Of a stretch of 64,000 bases of DNA, positions 9,628 through 19,002 are shown piece by piece (the first letter of the stretch is position 1; every line of letters begins with the position of its first letter). The notes under the pieces were generated by a model, which had not been told where the DNA came from, made no database searches, and saw nothing but the letters and a program-made list of their open reading frames with translations. The stretch lies in assembly GCA_963816985.1 (NCBI GenBank), contig CAWFMF010000003.1, positions 62,001 through 126,000 on the forward strand, read 5' to 3'. This DNA is from JAIVJM01 sp963816985 (GTDB lineage: Bacteria; Acidobacteriota; Blastocatellia; Pyrinomonadales; Pyrinomonadaceae). The translations under genes and the position numbers were made by a program.

Positions 9628-9697
9628 GATTGACAGAACCATGAGGGAAATGAGGGGCCCGCTTCGACGGGCTCAATTCGCACCGCTGGATTCGTTC

Positions 9698-11158
9698 TTA
9701 CGGCTGGCCGAAGCGGCGGCGGTATTCGAGCGAGTTGACGAAGGAGGCCACCATCTGCGCCGCGCGCCAGTCGCCGTTGAAGGAGTTGAGCTTCGTGAGC
9801 CAGAACTCCCAGCCGCGGAAGTCCACGTCCTGCGGGTCGTCCGGGTTGCGCCGCATGTAGCCGAAGTATTGCATGAGGACGAAGGCCGGGCTGAACTCCC
9901 TCTGCACGAGGTCTGCGTCTTCGGCGACGCGGCGGAGGACATTGGCGCGGGCCTGCGTGGTGTTGCCCGCGACCGTCAGCTCGTTGACGAGCGTGTTGCG
10001 CTCTGACGTGGAGAGCACATTCCCTGCGTTCGCGTTCAAGGTGTCCACGAACTGCTCCGGCGTCATCGTCGAAGGATAGCGCGAGGTGAAACGCCCGCGC
10101 GCCATCAACTCGCTGATGAAGGCATTCTTGTTCGCGTCAATTTGTCCCTGCCAGTCTCCAATCCCCACGGCCACGCCGCGCCCGACGCGCTGCGTCTCGG
10201 GCAAAAATTCCTGAATCGTAATCGGCACGGGCTTCGCCGCCGAGATGTCGCCGAAGGCCGCCTGATAGACGCGGTAGACGAAGTAGCCCGTCTCCTGAAA
10301 TTCAATCGAGAGGAAGAAGGCGGCTGAAGTGTCCACGCGTCGCGCTTCGCGGCACGCGGCGTTCGCGCCGCACGACTCGATGTTGTTTATCCAGAAGTTG
10401 AGGCCGCCCGCGTCCGGCTCGCGGTTGAGGAAGTCGAGGTAGTGCTGGCGGACGAAGAACTGCGACTCTTCAATCGGGTTCGGCGACTGCGTGAAGGCCG
10501 GGTATCTCCCTTCGGAGTTGACCGTCGTCTGGTCGCACTCGGCGACGCGCGTCGGCATGTTGTTGGCCGAGTCGTTGACGTTGCAGATGTAGTTCATCAC
10601 GGTCACGCCGTCCTGCTGCGCGCAGATGCCGCCGGGCGGCAGGGCCGGGTGGTCGAGCCCCATCGTGTGCCCGACCTCGTGGAGCGTGAGCTTGATAATC
10701 ATCGTCTCGAAGCCCGGTTGCGAAGGGTTGACGATGAGCGTGTTCGTCCCCGCAAAGACGGCGTTCGGGTTGAAGGTCAGAGTGCCGGAAACGACCGTCC
10801 CGTCCGAGGAGAAGACCTTCTGCGCGAAGGCCGGGGTGTTCGCGTCGAGCGAGCCGTTAAGGATGTGGAATTGGAAGTTGCCGCCCGTGAAATCCTCTTC
10901 GAACCTGACGCGCGAGTTGTTGACGCTGTTCGCACGCGTCCACTCGGCGAGCCCCCAACGCACCTGCCGCTTCTGCTCTTCGCTCAGGTTGGCGTTGAGG
11001 AAGAAGCGCACCGTCGTCCCACGGCCCCACCCGATGTTGTCAATGGTCGGGCACTGAGCCCGCGCCGCGCCCGCGTTCGCGAACGTCAGGCAGATGAAGA
11101 ACGAAAGCGCGAGCACGCCGCGCGCAGTGTGTCGGAGAAGAGAAGTCGGGACGCTCAT
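9698..11158 (-). CDS. Secreted matrixin-family metalloprotease with DUF4214 domain
   Basis: The 486-residue protein starts with a signal peptide (GVLALSFFICLTFANAGAARA). The catalytic zinc motif HEVGHTMGLDHP begins at residue 160, matching the HExxHxxGxxH of metzincins (matrixin/M10-like), after an N-terminal domain with SEEQKRQVRWGLAEWT. The C-terminal half carries DUF4214 signatures (QHYLDFLNREPDAGGLNFW and a second PDDPQDVDFRGWEFW), found in many secreted proteins and thought to aid surface or matrix association. It is likely an extracellular protease. It converges on the UreH-type gene. Confidence 0.88.
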   Translation of the reverse strand: MSVPTSLLRHTARGVLALSFFICLTFANAGAARAQCPTIDNIGWGRGTTVRFFLNANLSEEQKRQVRWGLAEWTRANSVNNSRVRFEEDFTGGNFQFHILNGSLDANTPAFAQKVFSSDGTVVSGTLTFNPNAVFAGTNTLIVNPSQPGFETMIIKLTLHEVGHTMGLDHPALPPGGICAQQDGVTVMNYICNVNDSANNMPTRVAECDQTTVNSEGRYPAFTQSPNPIEESQFFVRQHYLDFLNREPDAGGLNFWINNIESCGANAACREARRVDTSAAFFLSIEFQETGYFVYRVYQAAFGDISAAKPVPITIQEFLPETQRVGRGVAVGIGDWQGQIDANKNAFISELMARGRFTSRYPSTMTPEQFVDTLNANAGNVLSTSERNTLVNELTVAGNTTQARANVLRRVAEDADLVQREFSPAFVLMQYFGYMRRNPDDPQDVDFRGWEFWLTKLNSFNGDWRAAQMVASFVNSLEYRRRFGQP

Positions 11159-11713
11159 TTGAAGACCCCTTAAACCTTGTGCCGGGCGATTGCTGAAGTG
11201 TCCCGCGTGTCTCTACGTTCACGGACGGAGGAGGGGCGGCGGGACGTGTTGACGCGTATCCATCCAGAGGGGAAGAGTCGAGCAAAGGTCGGCAACTCAA
11301 GTGCCGCGACCGGGAGCCGACTCGGAGCCTTGAGCGCAGGTATCTCTGCCCGCCAAAGCGTCTCCGGCCAAAAAAATGCCGCCCGCGCGTCGCGTTGTAA
11401 ATCGCACTAAAATTAATCATGGGCGTGCGGTCGCAGTATCAAACGAGTACAGGCGATTAATTGCGGACTGTTTTGCCGCGTCTTAACTGTGAGGGCCGGG
11501 GCGGTGCTTTTACGGCGCGAGTCGCGACGGCGGGGGGCGTTGGCACTCGTCTTGCTAAAAATAACCTCCGAAAGGGAACAAGGGGAGTCGAAGTTTCGTC
11601 GAGGGCGTTCGTGTGTCTGCGCCCCGCGAACTTAAGGAGACGGGCGGCGGGCACGGAGTGATGAGTCAGCCGACCTTCACACGTGCGGATAACGACGGAG
11701 AACATTTAAAATC
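11159..11713. other. Intergenic stretch without a recognisable gene
   Basis: A 555-bp gap between the divergent matrixin and kinase-like genes. Short reading frames exist on both strands but none has a recognisable protein or a ribosome site. The last 20 bases before 11714 hold a weak GGAG. I see no clear riboswitch or large palindrome; promoters for both flanking genes should lie here. Confidence 0.5.
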
Positions 11714-12772
11714 ATGCTGCTGAATAAAAAGATTTTCACACCGCTGGCGTGCTGCGCGGCGTTGCTCGCTTCGACCCTCTACGCGTCCGGCGTCCGCGCA
11801 CAGGACGCGGTCGTCCCGGCGCAGGACAAGCCCGCCGCGATTGAGATTAAGGTGGAGAAACAGGACGCGGCCAAGACGGATAAGAAAGACAAGGAGCCCG
11901 CGCCGACCGGAGTCCCCGTGCTGTGGCGCGATCCGGGCGACGTTTCGACGCGCAACCTCATGCTCGGACGCGGCGGCGAAGAGATGAAGCCCGACCTCTC
12001 GAACGTCGCCTTCATGGAGGAGGAGACGGGCGGCTACTCTCCGAAGTTCCGCGTCAAGGACGGCGCGGGGCGCATCTGGGTGGCGAAGATGGGCAAGGAA
12101 GCACAGCCCGAAACGGTCGCCGCGCGGCTCGTCTGGGCCGTCGGCTTCGTCGGCGAGACCAATTACTTAGCGCCGTGCGTCATGATTAAGGGAGCGCCGG
12201 AGCCGAAGAAGGAAGTTGACCGTTGCGAAGGCGGCAAGGGCTTCGCCAACGTCCGCTTCGAGGCGCGGCCCGAAGGCCACAAGCGGCTCGACGAGTGGAG
12301 CTGGAAGACCAACGAGTTCGCCACGTCGAAGGAGATGAAGGGTCTCATCGTCTTGATGGCGCTCATCAACAACTGGGACTTGAAGGACTCGAACAACAAG
12401 GTCGTCTTCGTCCCGAACGGCGAGGGCGGGCAAGGGGAGTTGCACTACATCATCAGCGACCTCGGCGCGACCTTCGGCAAGACCGGCAACTTCATCACGC
12501 ACAACCGCAACGAGCCGAAGGACTACGCCAAGAGCGACTTCATCGAGAAGGCCGAGGGCGGCAAGGTCTCGTTCGGCTACGACGGCAAGAATCAGGGGCT
12601 CATGAGCGACATCAAAGTCGAAGAGGCGCGCTGGATCGGCGGCCTTCTCACGAAGCTCACCGACGCGCAGATTCAGGACGCGTTCCGCGCGGCCAACTAC
12701 GGCCCCGAAGACGTGAGCACTTTGTCGGCTGCGCTGCGCGCCAAGATTAACCAACTGGCGAGCCTTCAGTAA
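11714..12772 (+). CDS. Secreted kinase-like (HipA/Fam20-type fold) protein
   Basis: 352 residues with a signal peptide (LACCAALLASTLYASGVRAQ) and a short charged linker rich in Asp and Lys. The mature part looks like an atypical protein-kinase fold. A strand with a candidate ATP-binding lysine reads GRIWVAKMGKEAQPETVAAR. A catalytic-loop-like NNWDLKDSNN follows, and then ISDLGATFGKTG in the position of the DFG segment. These resemble HipA/Fam20/CotH-type kinases, but I read them by eye. If active, it would be an extracytoplasmic kinase or nucleotidyl-transferase; the substrate is unknown. A strong terminator follows, and a secreted phosphoesterase gene is next. Confidence 0.55.
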   Translation: MLLNKKIFTPLACCAALLASTLYASGVRAQDAVVPAQDKPAAIEIKVEKQDAAKTDKKDKEPAPTGVPVLWRDPGDVSTRNLMLGRGGEEMKPDLSNVAFMEEETGGYSPKFRVKDGAGRIWVAKMGKEAQPETVAARLVWAVGFVGETNYLAPCVMIKGAPEPKKEVDRCEGGKGFANVRFEARPEGHKRLDEWSWKTNEFATSKEMKGLIVLMALINNWDLKDSNNKVVFVPNGEGGQGELHYIISDLGATFGKTGNFITHNRNEPKDYAKSDFIEKAEGGKVSFGYDGKNQGLMSDIKVEEARWIGGLLTKLTDAQIQDAFRAANYGPEDVSTLSAALRAKINQLASLQ

Positions 12773-12860
12773 TTCAACGAAGGCGGCGACCGCAGGAGTC
12801 GGTCGCCTGACTCGCAAAGGCAAAGCGTCGCACGTACCCAGACGCGTGTGCGCCTTGAAG

Positions 12861-12887
12861 AGACCGGGCCTTGCTCCCGGTCTTTTT
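12861..12887 (+). terminator. Rho-independent terminator after the kinase-like gene
   Basis: The stem AGACCGGG (12861-12868) pairs with CCCGGTCT (12876-12883) around a short loop, followed by a T-run (TCTTTTTC). Confidence 0.85.
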
Positions 12888-12906
12888 CATTTGAGCCACA
12901 CAACAC

Positions 12907-12986
12907 AAACAGTACCGCGAGCGGTAGCGAGCGGGTTGACCGTCATTAAGCTCAACCCGCCCGAAAGACCGCTCGCGGTACTGTTT
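12907..12986. repeat. Palindromic intergenic element, family C copy 1
   Basis: An 80-bp inverted repeat with arms AAACAGTACCGCGAGCGGT and ACCGCTCGCGGTACTGTTT, and an inner GCGGGTTGA/TCAACCCGC pair. Copies at 14727-14807 (reverse orientation of the inner part) and 33042-33135. This element and the terminator occupy the 12773-13190 gap; nothing else is recognised there. Confidence 0.85.
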
Positions 12987-13190
12987 GCATCGGGAAAAGC
13001 CCTCCTCTCGGAGTCTCAAAAAAGTGTCCTCAAGGTGTTCCACAAGCGTTCGCACACCGGGCGGGCGTGAGGCGTCGGGCTAGCCTTCGGCGTCGGCGTA
13101 TCTGTTGACTTTTCAGCCACTAAGCGGCTCGACGAAGCAGGGGCGGGCGGCGCGTTTGTGCTGGCATCGTGTTTGCAAATATGTCCCTTG

Positions 13191-14708
13191 ATGAAACAGC
13201 AAAAGAGAATCCCAGTCGCCTTCGGGGCCTTCGCGGCCTTCGCGCTCTGCGCGGCTTTGTCGCCCGCCTCGTCAATCATCGGGCCTGTGTCGGCGCAGCA
13301 GCAGACGCCGCAGGGCTCGCAGGTCTCACTCTCGGCGGAAGCGAGCGCGGCGGTCGCCGCCTTCGAGGGGCGCGCGAAGGCTTACGCCACGCGGCGCGAG
13401 GCGCTCGAACTGAAGCTCCCGAAGCTCGCCAAGGAGAGCACGCCCGAAGAGATTGAGGGGCACAAGGCCATCTTTCAGGAGGCCGTGAGGCTCGACCGCG
13501 AGGGCGCGAAGCCCGGAGACATCTTCAACGAATCGGTCGCCGCCCACATCCGCGCGCTCATCAAGAATGAGTTTCAGGGGAAGGAGCGCGCCGAGCTTCG
13601 GCAGACGGTCTTCGAGGCCCAGACGGCGGGCGTGCCCCTGCGCGTCAACTACCCTTACCCGGAATCTAAAGAGCTGGTCGAGATGCCGCCGACGCTCCTG
13701 CTCAGGCTCCCGCAGCTCCCGAAGCAGTTGCGCTACCGCTTCGTCGGCGAGAACCTTCTGCTCGTGGACAGGGAGAACGGGCTCATCGTTGACTTCATGA
13801 CGAAGGCCGTCCCGCCCGGCCCGGCGGTCGCGCCTCATGCCGAGAAGGACGCTGCGCCCGAAGCCGCCAAAATAGCCGCGGCGGCCCCGGCGTCGTCCGC
13901 GCTCCCACTGAGCCTCCCCTTGAAGGAGAACTCGGTGCGCTTCCTCGTCGTCGGCGACACGGGCACGGGGACGAAGCAGCAGAACGAGCTGGCCGAGCTG
14001 ATGCACCGCTACCGGCAGGCGTTCCCTTACGAGTTCGCCCTCCTGATGGGCGACAACATGTACGGCGGCGAGAAGGCCGAAGACTTCAAGATGAAGTTCG
14101 AGAACGTCTATAAGAAACTTCTGGACGAGAAGGTCACGTTCTACGCCTCGCTCGGCAACCACGACGAGTCGAACCAGCGCTTCTACGACCTCTTCAACAT
14201 GAAGGGCGAGGAGTATTACCGCATCGAGCGCGGCAACGTCGCCTTCTACGCGCTCAACAGCAACTACATGGACAAGAAGCAGGTCAAGTGGTTCGAAGAG
14301 CAGTTGGCGAAGGACACCGCCCAGTGGAAGGTCGCCTTCTTCCACCACCCGCCCTACTCTTCGGGCGGCAAGCACGGCTCCTCTTCGGGCTTACGCGAGG
14401 TGGTCGAGCCCATCTTCCTGAAGTACGGCGTCAACGTCGTCCTCGCGGGCCACGAGCACTTCTACGAGCGCATCAAGCCGCAGAAGGGTATCTACTACTT
14501 CATCTCCGGCGCGGGCGGCAAACTGCGCGAGGGCGACGTCAAGGACGGCTCGCCGCTCACCGAGAAGGCTTACGACAAGGACATGTCCTTCATGCTCTTC
14601 GAGGTCGCGGGCGACGAGATGCATTTTCAAGTCATCTCGCGCACCGGCGAGATCGTGGATTCGGGCGTGATCATGCGCCAGAAGAAGAGCGCGACGGCTG
14701 CGCCGTAA
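13191..14708 (+). CDS. Secreted calcineurin-like metallophosphoesterase
   Basis: The chosen ATG at 13191 gives about 505 residues starting MKQQKRIPVAFGAFAAF, a signal peptide ending near GPVSAQ; an in-frame GTG at 13158 would put 11 residues before it. The N-terminal 200 residues are unrecognised and helical. The C-terminal part carries the metallophosphoesterase set in order: VVGDTGTG, LMGDNMYG, SLGNHDE, FFHHPPYSSGG and LAGHEHFYER, giving the two-metal site of purple-acid-phosphatase-like enzymes. It probably hydrolyses phosphomonoesters or diesters in the periplasm. It follows the secreted kinase-like gene, and family C palindromes flank it on both sides. Confidence 0.88.
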   Translation: MKQQKRIPVAFGAFAAFALCAALSPASSIIGPVSAQQQTPQGSQVSLSAEASAAVAAFEGRAKAYATRREALELKLPKLAKESTPEEIEGHKAIFQEAVRLDREGAKPGDIFNESVAAHIRALIKNEFQGKERAELRQTVFEAQTAGVPLRVNYPYPESKELVEMPPTLLLRLPQLPKQLRYRFVGENLLLVDRENGLIVDFMTKAVPPGPAVAPHAEKDAAPEAAKIAAAAPASSALPLSLPLKENSVRFLVVGDTGTGTKQQNELAELMHRYRQAFPYEFALLMGDNMYGGEKAEDFKMKFENVYKKLLDEKVTFYASLGNHDESNQRFYDLFNMKGEEYYRIERGNVAFYALNSNYMDKKQVKWFEEQLAKDTAQWKVAFFHHPPYSSGGKHGSSSGLREVVEPIFLKYGVNVVLAGHEHFYERIKPQKGIYYFISGAGGKLREGDVKDGSPLTEKAYDKDMSFMLFEVAGDEMHFQVISRTGEIVDSGVIMRQKKSATAAP

Positions 14709-14726
14709 AGCGGCGAGAGACGGAGC

Positions 14727-14807
14727 AAACAGTACCGCGAGCGGTCTTTCGGGCGGGTTGAGTGTTGATGATACTCAACCCGCTCGCTACCGCTCGCGGT
14801 ACTGTTT
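14727..14807. repeat. Palindromic intergenic element, family C copy 2
   Basis: Arms AAACAGTACCGCGAGCGGT and ACCGCTCGCGGTACTGTTT, with the inner segment inverted relative to 12907-12986. Its right end encodes the last residues of the aminotransferase (ending YRER), so the element abuts or replaced the natural C-terminus. Between convergent genes and with flanking T/A runs, it could terminate both. Confidence 0.85.
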
Positions 14808-15896
14808 TTCTTCGTCCAGAGCCTTCCCCAGACATTCGAGCCCGGCGGCGAGCGTCTCGGTGTCGCCGCCGATGCCGACGCGGAAGTGTTCGGGCATCTC
14901 GAAGAATCTTCCGGGCACGACCGTCGTGTCGTACTTCTCGCTGAGCAGCGCGCAGAGTTCGTCGGCGTTTCCTGTCTTCAGACGCGGGAAGTAAACCGTG
15001 CCGAACTCACGCCGCGTCCAGTCCAACTCGCCGCGCGTTTCGAGGAAGGATTCGAGCAAGAGCCGGTTCGCGTCGAGCAACGCGCGCGACTTCTCTGTGA
15101 TGCGTGCGAGGTTGTCGAGCGCGATGCGGCTCAGAAGCTCCGCCGCGTGCGCGGGGATGACGCCGAAGATGTCGTTTAAGAGCCACATCCTGCGCGCCAG
15201 CTCCGGCGCGGCGACCACCCACCCGCAGCGCAGGCCGCTCAGGCCGTAGACCTTCGTCAGACTGTTCGTGGTGATGAACTCTTCGCCGAGGCGGAAGGCC
15301 GTGGGCGGCGTGCGCTCGAACATCGAGTCGAGATAAACCTCGTCTACAAGGACGCGCGCGCCGACCGACCGCGCTGACTCGCCGACACGCAAGAGAACTT
15401 CGTCGGGCGTGTACGCGCTCGAAGGGTTGTGAAGGTTCGTGAGGACGACGAGGCGCGTGCGCGCGCTCAAGTGTCGCTCGACCTCCGAAGAATCGAGCGC
15501 GAAGCCGTCTTCGGCGCGTCGCTTGAACCTCTTCACTTCCGCGCCGAGGTAGCGCGCGAGCGTGACGAGCAGTTCGTAGGTCGGCTCTTCGATGAGAACT
15601 TCGTCGCCCGGCTCGACGACGGCGGCCATCGCGAGGTGGTTCGCCAGCGACGTGCCCTGCGCGGCGACGACGCACTCCACGGGGACGCCGCACTTCGCGG
15701 CCAGAGCCTCTTGCAAAGGCGCGTAGCCGTAGCCGCTCGGCCCGCTCAACTCAAGGTCTTCAAGCCTCACGGGCAGCTCCGCGAGCGTGTAGTTCATCAC
15801 GCCGCTATTCGCGAGGTTGAAGCGCCCGTGCGGGTTCGTCTTGGCCCACTGCATGTAACGGGAACTCGTCTCGGCCCGCCGCGCAAACTCTCTCAT
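14787..15896 (-). CDS. PLP-dependent aminotransferase, fold type I class I/II
   Basis: 369 residues. The cofactor lysine is K215 in NSLTKVYGLSGLRCGW. Other class I/II features are NPSSAYTP (the NP motif), VLVDEVYLD (the PLP-pyridine Asp and Tyr) and SGYGYAPLQEALA near the N-terminus. It would transfer an amino group between an amino acid and a 2-oxoacid; the substrate is not predictable. Its start overlaps the end of the amino-acid permease gene by 4 bp (ATGA), so the two are probably co-transcribed, consistent with uptake and catabolism of the same amino acid. Its C-terminal codons lie inside a family C palindrome. Confidence 0.85.
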   Translation of the reverse strand: MREFARRAETSSRYMQWAKTNPHGRFNLANSGVMNYTLAELPVRLEDLELSGPSGYGYAPLQEALAAKCGVPVECVVAAQGTSLANHLAMAAVVEPGDEVLIEEPTYELLVTLARYLGAEVKRFKRRAEDGFALDSSEVERHLSARTRLVVLTNLHNPSSAYTPDEVLLRVGESARSVGARVLVDEVYLDSMFERTPPTAFRLGEEFITTNSLTKVYGLSGLRCGWVVAAPELARRMWLLNDIFGVIPAHAAELLSRIALDNLARITEKSRALLDANRLLLESFLETRGELDWTRREFGTVYFPRLKTGNADELCALLSEKYDTTVVPGRFFEMPEHFRVGIGGDTETLAAGLECLGKALDEEKQYRER

Positions 15897-17240
15897 CGAA
15901 GCCTCCGCCAGAAGAAGTAAGCCGGGACGCCCGCCGCCATGATGATGAGGCCGACGGCGCTGTCCGAAGGATATTTGTAGACGGTCGCCGCCACGATGAG
16001 CGCGCAGGCGACGACGAAGAGCGCGGTCGTGAAGGGGTGGCCGGGAATTTTGAAGGAGGCCGCGCCTTCGTCGCCTGCGGGTTCGCGCGTCGCCCGTCCG
16101 CGGAACGCGAAGACGGCGGCGGCGGTGAGGCCGAAGAAGATGAAGTCCACCGAGACGACGTAGTTGAGTATCTTCTCGTACTTGCCGGAGAGCGCGATGA
16201 TGGCGGCGAGCGTGCCTTGCAGCGCAATCGCCACCACGGGCACGCGCGTGCGCGGGTCAACCTTCGCCACGCCCTTGAAGAAGAGGCCGTCGTCGGCCAT
16301 CGCGAAGTAGACGCGCGGCGCGGTGAGCATGCCTTGACTGAGGAAGCCGAGAGTCGAGACGGCGATGCCGACCGCGATCAGCGACGCGCCGCGCTCGCCG
16401 AGCGCGAGCCGCATCACGGAAGAGGCGGGCGTCGTCGTCTCCGCCAGACCGCCCGCGCCGAGCACGTAGAGGCAGACGAAGTTGACCGCCGTGTAGAGCA
16501 GAATGACGCCGCAGACGCCGACTAAGAGCCCGCGCGCGAGGTCTCGTCGCGGGTCGCGCATCTCGCCGGAGATGAAGCTCGCCGTCTGCCAACCGCCGTA
16601 GGCGAACATCACGGGCGTCATCGCCGCGCCGAAGTCCGTGAGCAGGCTGCCGTCGGCGGGGCGTCCGAGCAGAGGCCCGGAGAGGTTCTCCGGCCCGCCC
16701 GCGAACACGAGCCCGCAGGCGACGAGCGCCGCGATGGCCGCAATCTTCAAGACCATCAAGAGGCTCTGCACGTTGCTCCCGGCTCGGACGCCGAGGCAGT
16801 TGACGACCGTCAAGAGCGCGAGCGTGACGACGGCCACCGCGCCGTCCGTCAGCGGCACGTGCGTCACCTCGCGGAAGTAGCGCGCGAAGGTGACGGCGAC
16901 CGCCGCCATCCCCCCGCTCTGGATGACGAGCAAAAGCGCCCATCCGTAGACGAAGGCGACCGACGGGTGATAAGCGTCGCGCAGGTACGCGTACTGCCCG
17001 CCGACTCCCGGTCGGCGCGCGGCCAGCTCCGCGTAGACGAATGCGCCAAGCAGAGCGACGAGCCCGCCCACGAGCCACGCGCCGAGAATGAGCGCCGGTG
17101 CTATGCACCTGCCGCGCGACGACGGAAGGGTTCATGAAGATGCCGGAGCCGACGATGCCGCCCATCACGATCATCGTCGCGTCGAAGACGCCGAGCCGCC
17201 GCGCGAGCCTCGGCCCCGTTGTTTCGCGTGGTTCAGACAT
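15893..17240 (-). CDS. APC-family amino acid permease (frameshifted)
   Basis: The N-terminus (GVFDATMIVMGGIVGSGIFMNPSVVARQV) is in one frame. From about 17095 the protein continues in another frame as APALILGAWLVGG and on through about eleven more membrane helices to WRRL. Together they make one amino acid/polyamine/organocation permease of about 448 residues with the GxVGSGIF helix-1 motif. The break lies near GGTGCATAGCACC, a single-base indel. The rest of the gene is intact, so this may be a sequence error. It is translationally coupled to the aminotransferase. Confidence 0.82.
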
Positions 17241-17270
17241 GCGAGCGAGCCATAGAAAGTAAGTTGCCTA

Positions 17271-17479
17271 AGCCCCGAAGGGGCTTGAGACAATAGCCGG
17301 GGGCAAAGTGAACGTAGTGAGCGCCGCCCCCGGAACGAGTAAGAAAAAGTTTCCGACCCTGAAAGGGTCGAAGCTTGCTGTGCGACCCTTTCAGGGTCGG
17401 GTTCATTTTGGGTGCGTGACCGGGGGCGGCGTGCTGCGCACTTGCCCCCGGCTATTATCTTCGTCCCCTGCGGGGACAG
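17271..17479. repeat. Composite palindromic intergenic element, family A copy 3
   Basis: Third copy of the 1779-2001 architecture: CAATAGCCGGGGGC/GCCCCCGGCTATT outer arms and a central CCGACCCTGAAAGGGTCG against CGACCCTTTCAGGGTCGG. It occupies the gap between the divergent permease and mannosidase genes (17241-17618). The reading frame open upstream of the mannosidase runs into it, which argues for the later start chosen there. Confidence 0.8.
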
Positions 17480-17618
17480 AGCGCGAATGAACTCTTCCCG
17501 CTTTCAAGAGGTTGGTGGTAAAACAGGGAATCTCTTTAAGTCTGGTCGAACGAAGCCGCATGATAGTGCAAGAGGCTGCACGCGCCAAACTCGTTCGGCA
17601 CACGCGGAGGCCGTGACA

Positions 17619-18995
17619 GTGTGTAAAACAAGAGTCGCCGCTCTTCTCTTCGTCGTTCTCGTCTTAACTTCGACCCCGCCGCTCTTCGCGCAGCCGCGCC
17701 CGCAAGCTTTGAGCGCGGCGGAGCGGCGTGTGCTGGCCGCGCGCGCCAAGTCGGAGTTCATGCACGCGTGGCGCGCGTACAAAAAATATGCGTGGGGCCA
17801 CGACGACCTGCGCCCCTTGAGCAAGACGCATCATGATTGGTACGAGCAGCCCTTGCTGATGACGCCGGTTGATTCGCTCGACACGTTAATCCTGATGGGT
17901 TTTAAGCAGGAGGCCGAAGAGACGAAGGCTTACATCCTCAAGAATCTCTCCTTCGACAAAGACATCTCCGTCCAGAACTTCGAGATTACGATCCGGCTTC
18001 TCGGCGGCCTCCTCTCCGCGTATCAACTCACGGGCGACAAACGATTACTTAAACTCGCCGAGGACTTGGGCGACAGGCTCCTGCCGGTCTTCGACTCGCC
18101 GACGGGCATCCCTTACAGGTACGTCAACTTGAAGACGGGGAAGGTGCGCGGGGCCGAGACGAACCCGGCGGAGGCGGGGACGCTGCTCGTCGAGTTCGGC
18201 GCGCTCTCGAAGTTGACCCGCAGGCCCGTCTTCTACGACAAGGCCAAGCGCGCGCTCGTCGAGGTTTACAAGCGGCGCTCGAAACTCGGACTCATCGGGA
18301 CGCGCATCAACGTCGAGACCGGCGAGTGGACGAACACCGATAGCCACGTCAGCGCCGAGATTGATTCATACTACGAATATCTCCTCAAGTGCTGGCTCCT
18401 CTTCGGCGACCGGGACTGCCGGAGGATGTGGCGCGAAAGCGTCGCCGCCGTTAACCGGCATCTCGCGGACGAGGTGCGCGGCGAACTCTGGTACGGACAC
18501 GCCGACATGCACACGGGCCGCCGCACCGAGACCACCTCCGGCGCGCTCGACGCCTTCTTCCCGGCGGTGCTCGCGCTCTCCGGCGACACGGCGCGCGCCC
18601 GACGCCTGCAAGCCTCTTCGTTCAAGATGTGGTCGCTCCACGGCATCGAGCCGGAGACCTTAGACTACAAGACGATGAAGGTCGTCCACGCCGGTTATCC
18701 TCTGCGCCCGGAGATTGTCGAATCAACTTATTATCTTCATCACTACACGCGAGACCCGCGCTACCTGCGCGAAGGCGAGCGGATGTTCGAGGACTTCGTG
18801 CGGCACTGCAAGACCGACGAGGCTTACGCCGCGCTCAAGAGCGTCGTCACGAAGGAGAAGGCCGACTCGATGCAGAGTTTTCTTTTCGCCGAGACCTTCA
18901 AATATTTCTACTTACTGTTCGCGCCGCCGCGCACGCTCCCGTTCGGCAGCGTCGTCTTCAACACCGAGGCGCATCCGATACGAAAGAGTTGGTGA
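17619..18995 (+). CDS. Glycoside hydrolase family 47 (alpha-mannosidase-type), secreted
   Basis: About 458 residues from the GTG at 17619, chosen because GGAGG ends 8 nt upstream and the product opens with a signal peptide (VAALLFVVLVLTSTPPLFAQ). GH47 landmarks appear in order: WGHDDLRPLS, a DSLDTLILMGF helix, EAGTLLVEFGALSKLT, IDSYYEYLLKCW, LRPEIVESTYYL, SFLFAETFKYFYLLF and a C-terminal VFNTEAHP. In GH47, the last Thr coordinates the catalytic Ca2+ and the Glu residues act in catalysis. These enzymes cleave alpha-1,2-mannose from glycans; most known members are eukaryotic. It is predicted extracytoplasmic. The next gene starts 7 bp downstream. Confidence 0.88.
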   Translation: MCKTRVAALLFVVLVLTSTPPLFAQPRPQALSAAERRVLAARAKSEFMHAWRAYKKYAWGHDDLRPLSKTHHDWYEQPLLMTPVDSLDTLILMGFKQEAEETKAYILKNLSFDKDISVQNFEITIRLLGGLLSAYQLTGDKRLLKLAEDLGDRLLPVFDSPTGIPYRYVNLKTGKVRGAETNPAEAGTLLVEFGALSKLTRRPVFYDKAKRALVEVYKRRSKLGLIGTRINVETGEWTNTDSHVSAEIDSYYEYLLKCWLLFGDRDCRRMWRESVAAVNRHLADEVRGELWYGHADMHTGRRTETTSGALDAFFPAVLALSGDTARARRLQASSFKMWSLHGIEPETLDYKTMKVVHAGYPLRPEIVESTYYLHHYTRDPRYLREGERMFEDFVRHCKTDEAYAALKSVVTKEKADSMQSFLFAETFKYFYLLFAPPRTLPFGSVVFNTEAHPIRKSW

Positions 18996-19002
18996 CTCTC
19001 TG

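Noticed and set aside
9650..9690. Hairpin GCCCG...CGGGC between convergent genes as a terminator
   Set aside because: Short stem and no T-run on either strand.
13158..13190. Upstream GTG start for the metallophosphoesterase
   Set aside because: It places 11 residues with two Cys before a normal signal peptide; ATG 13191 gives a cleaner start.
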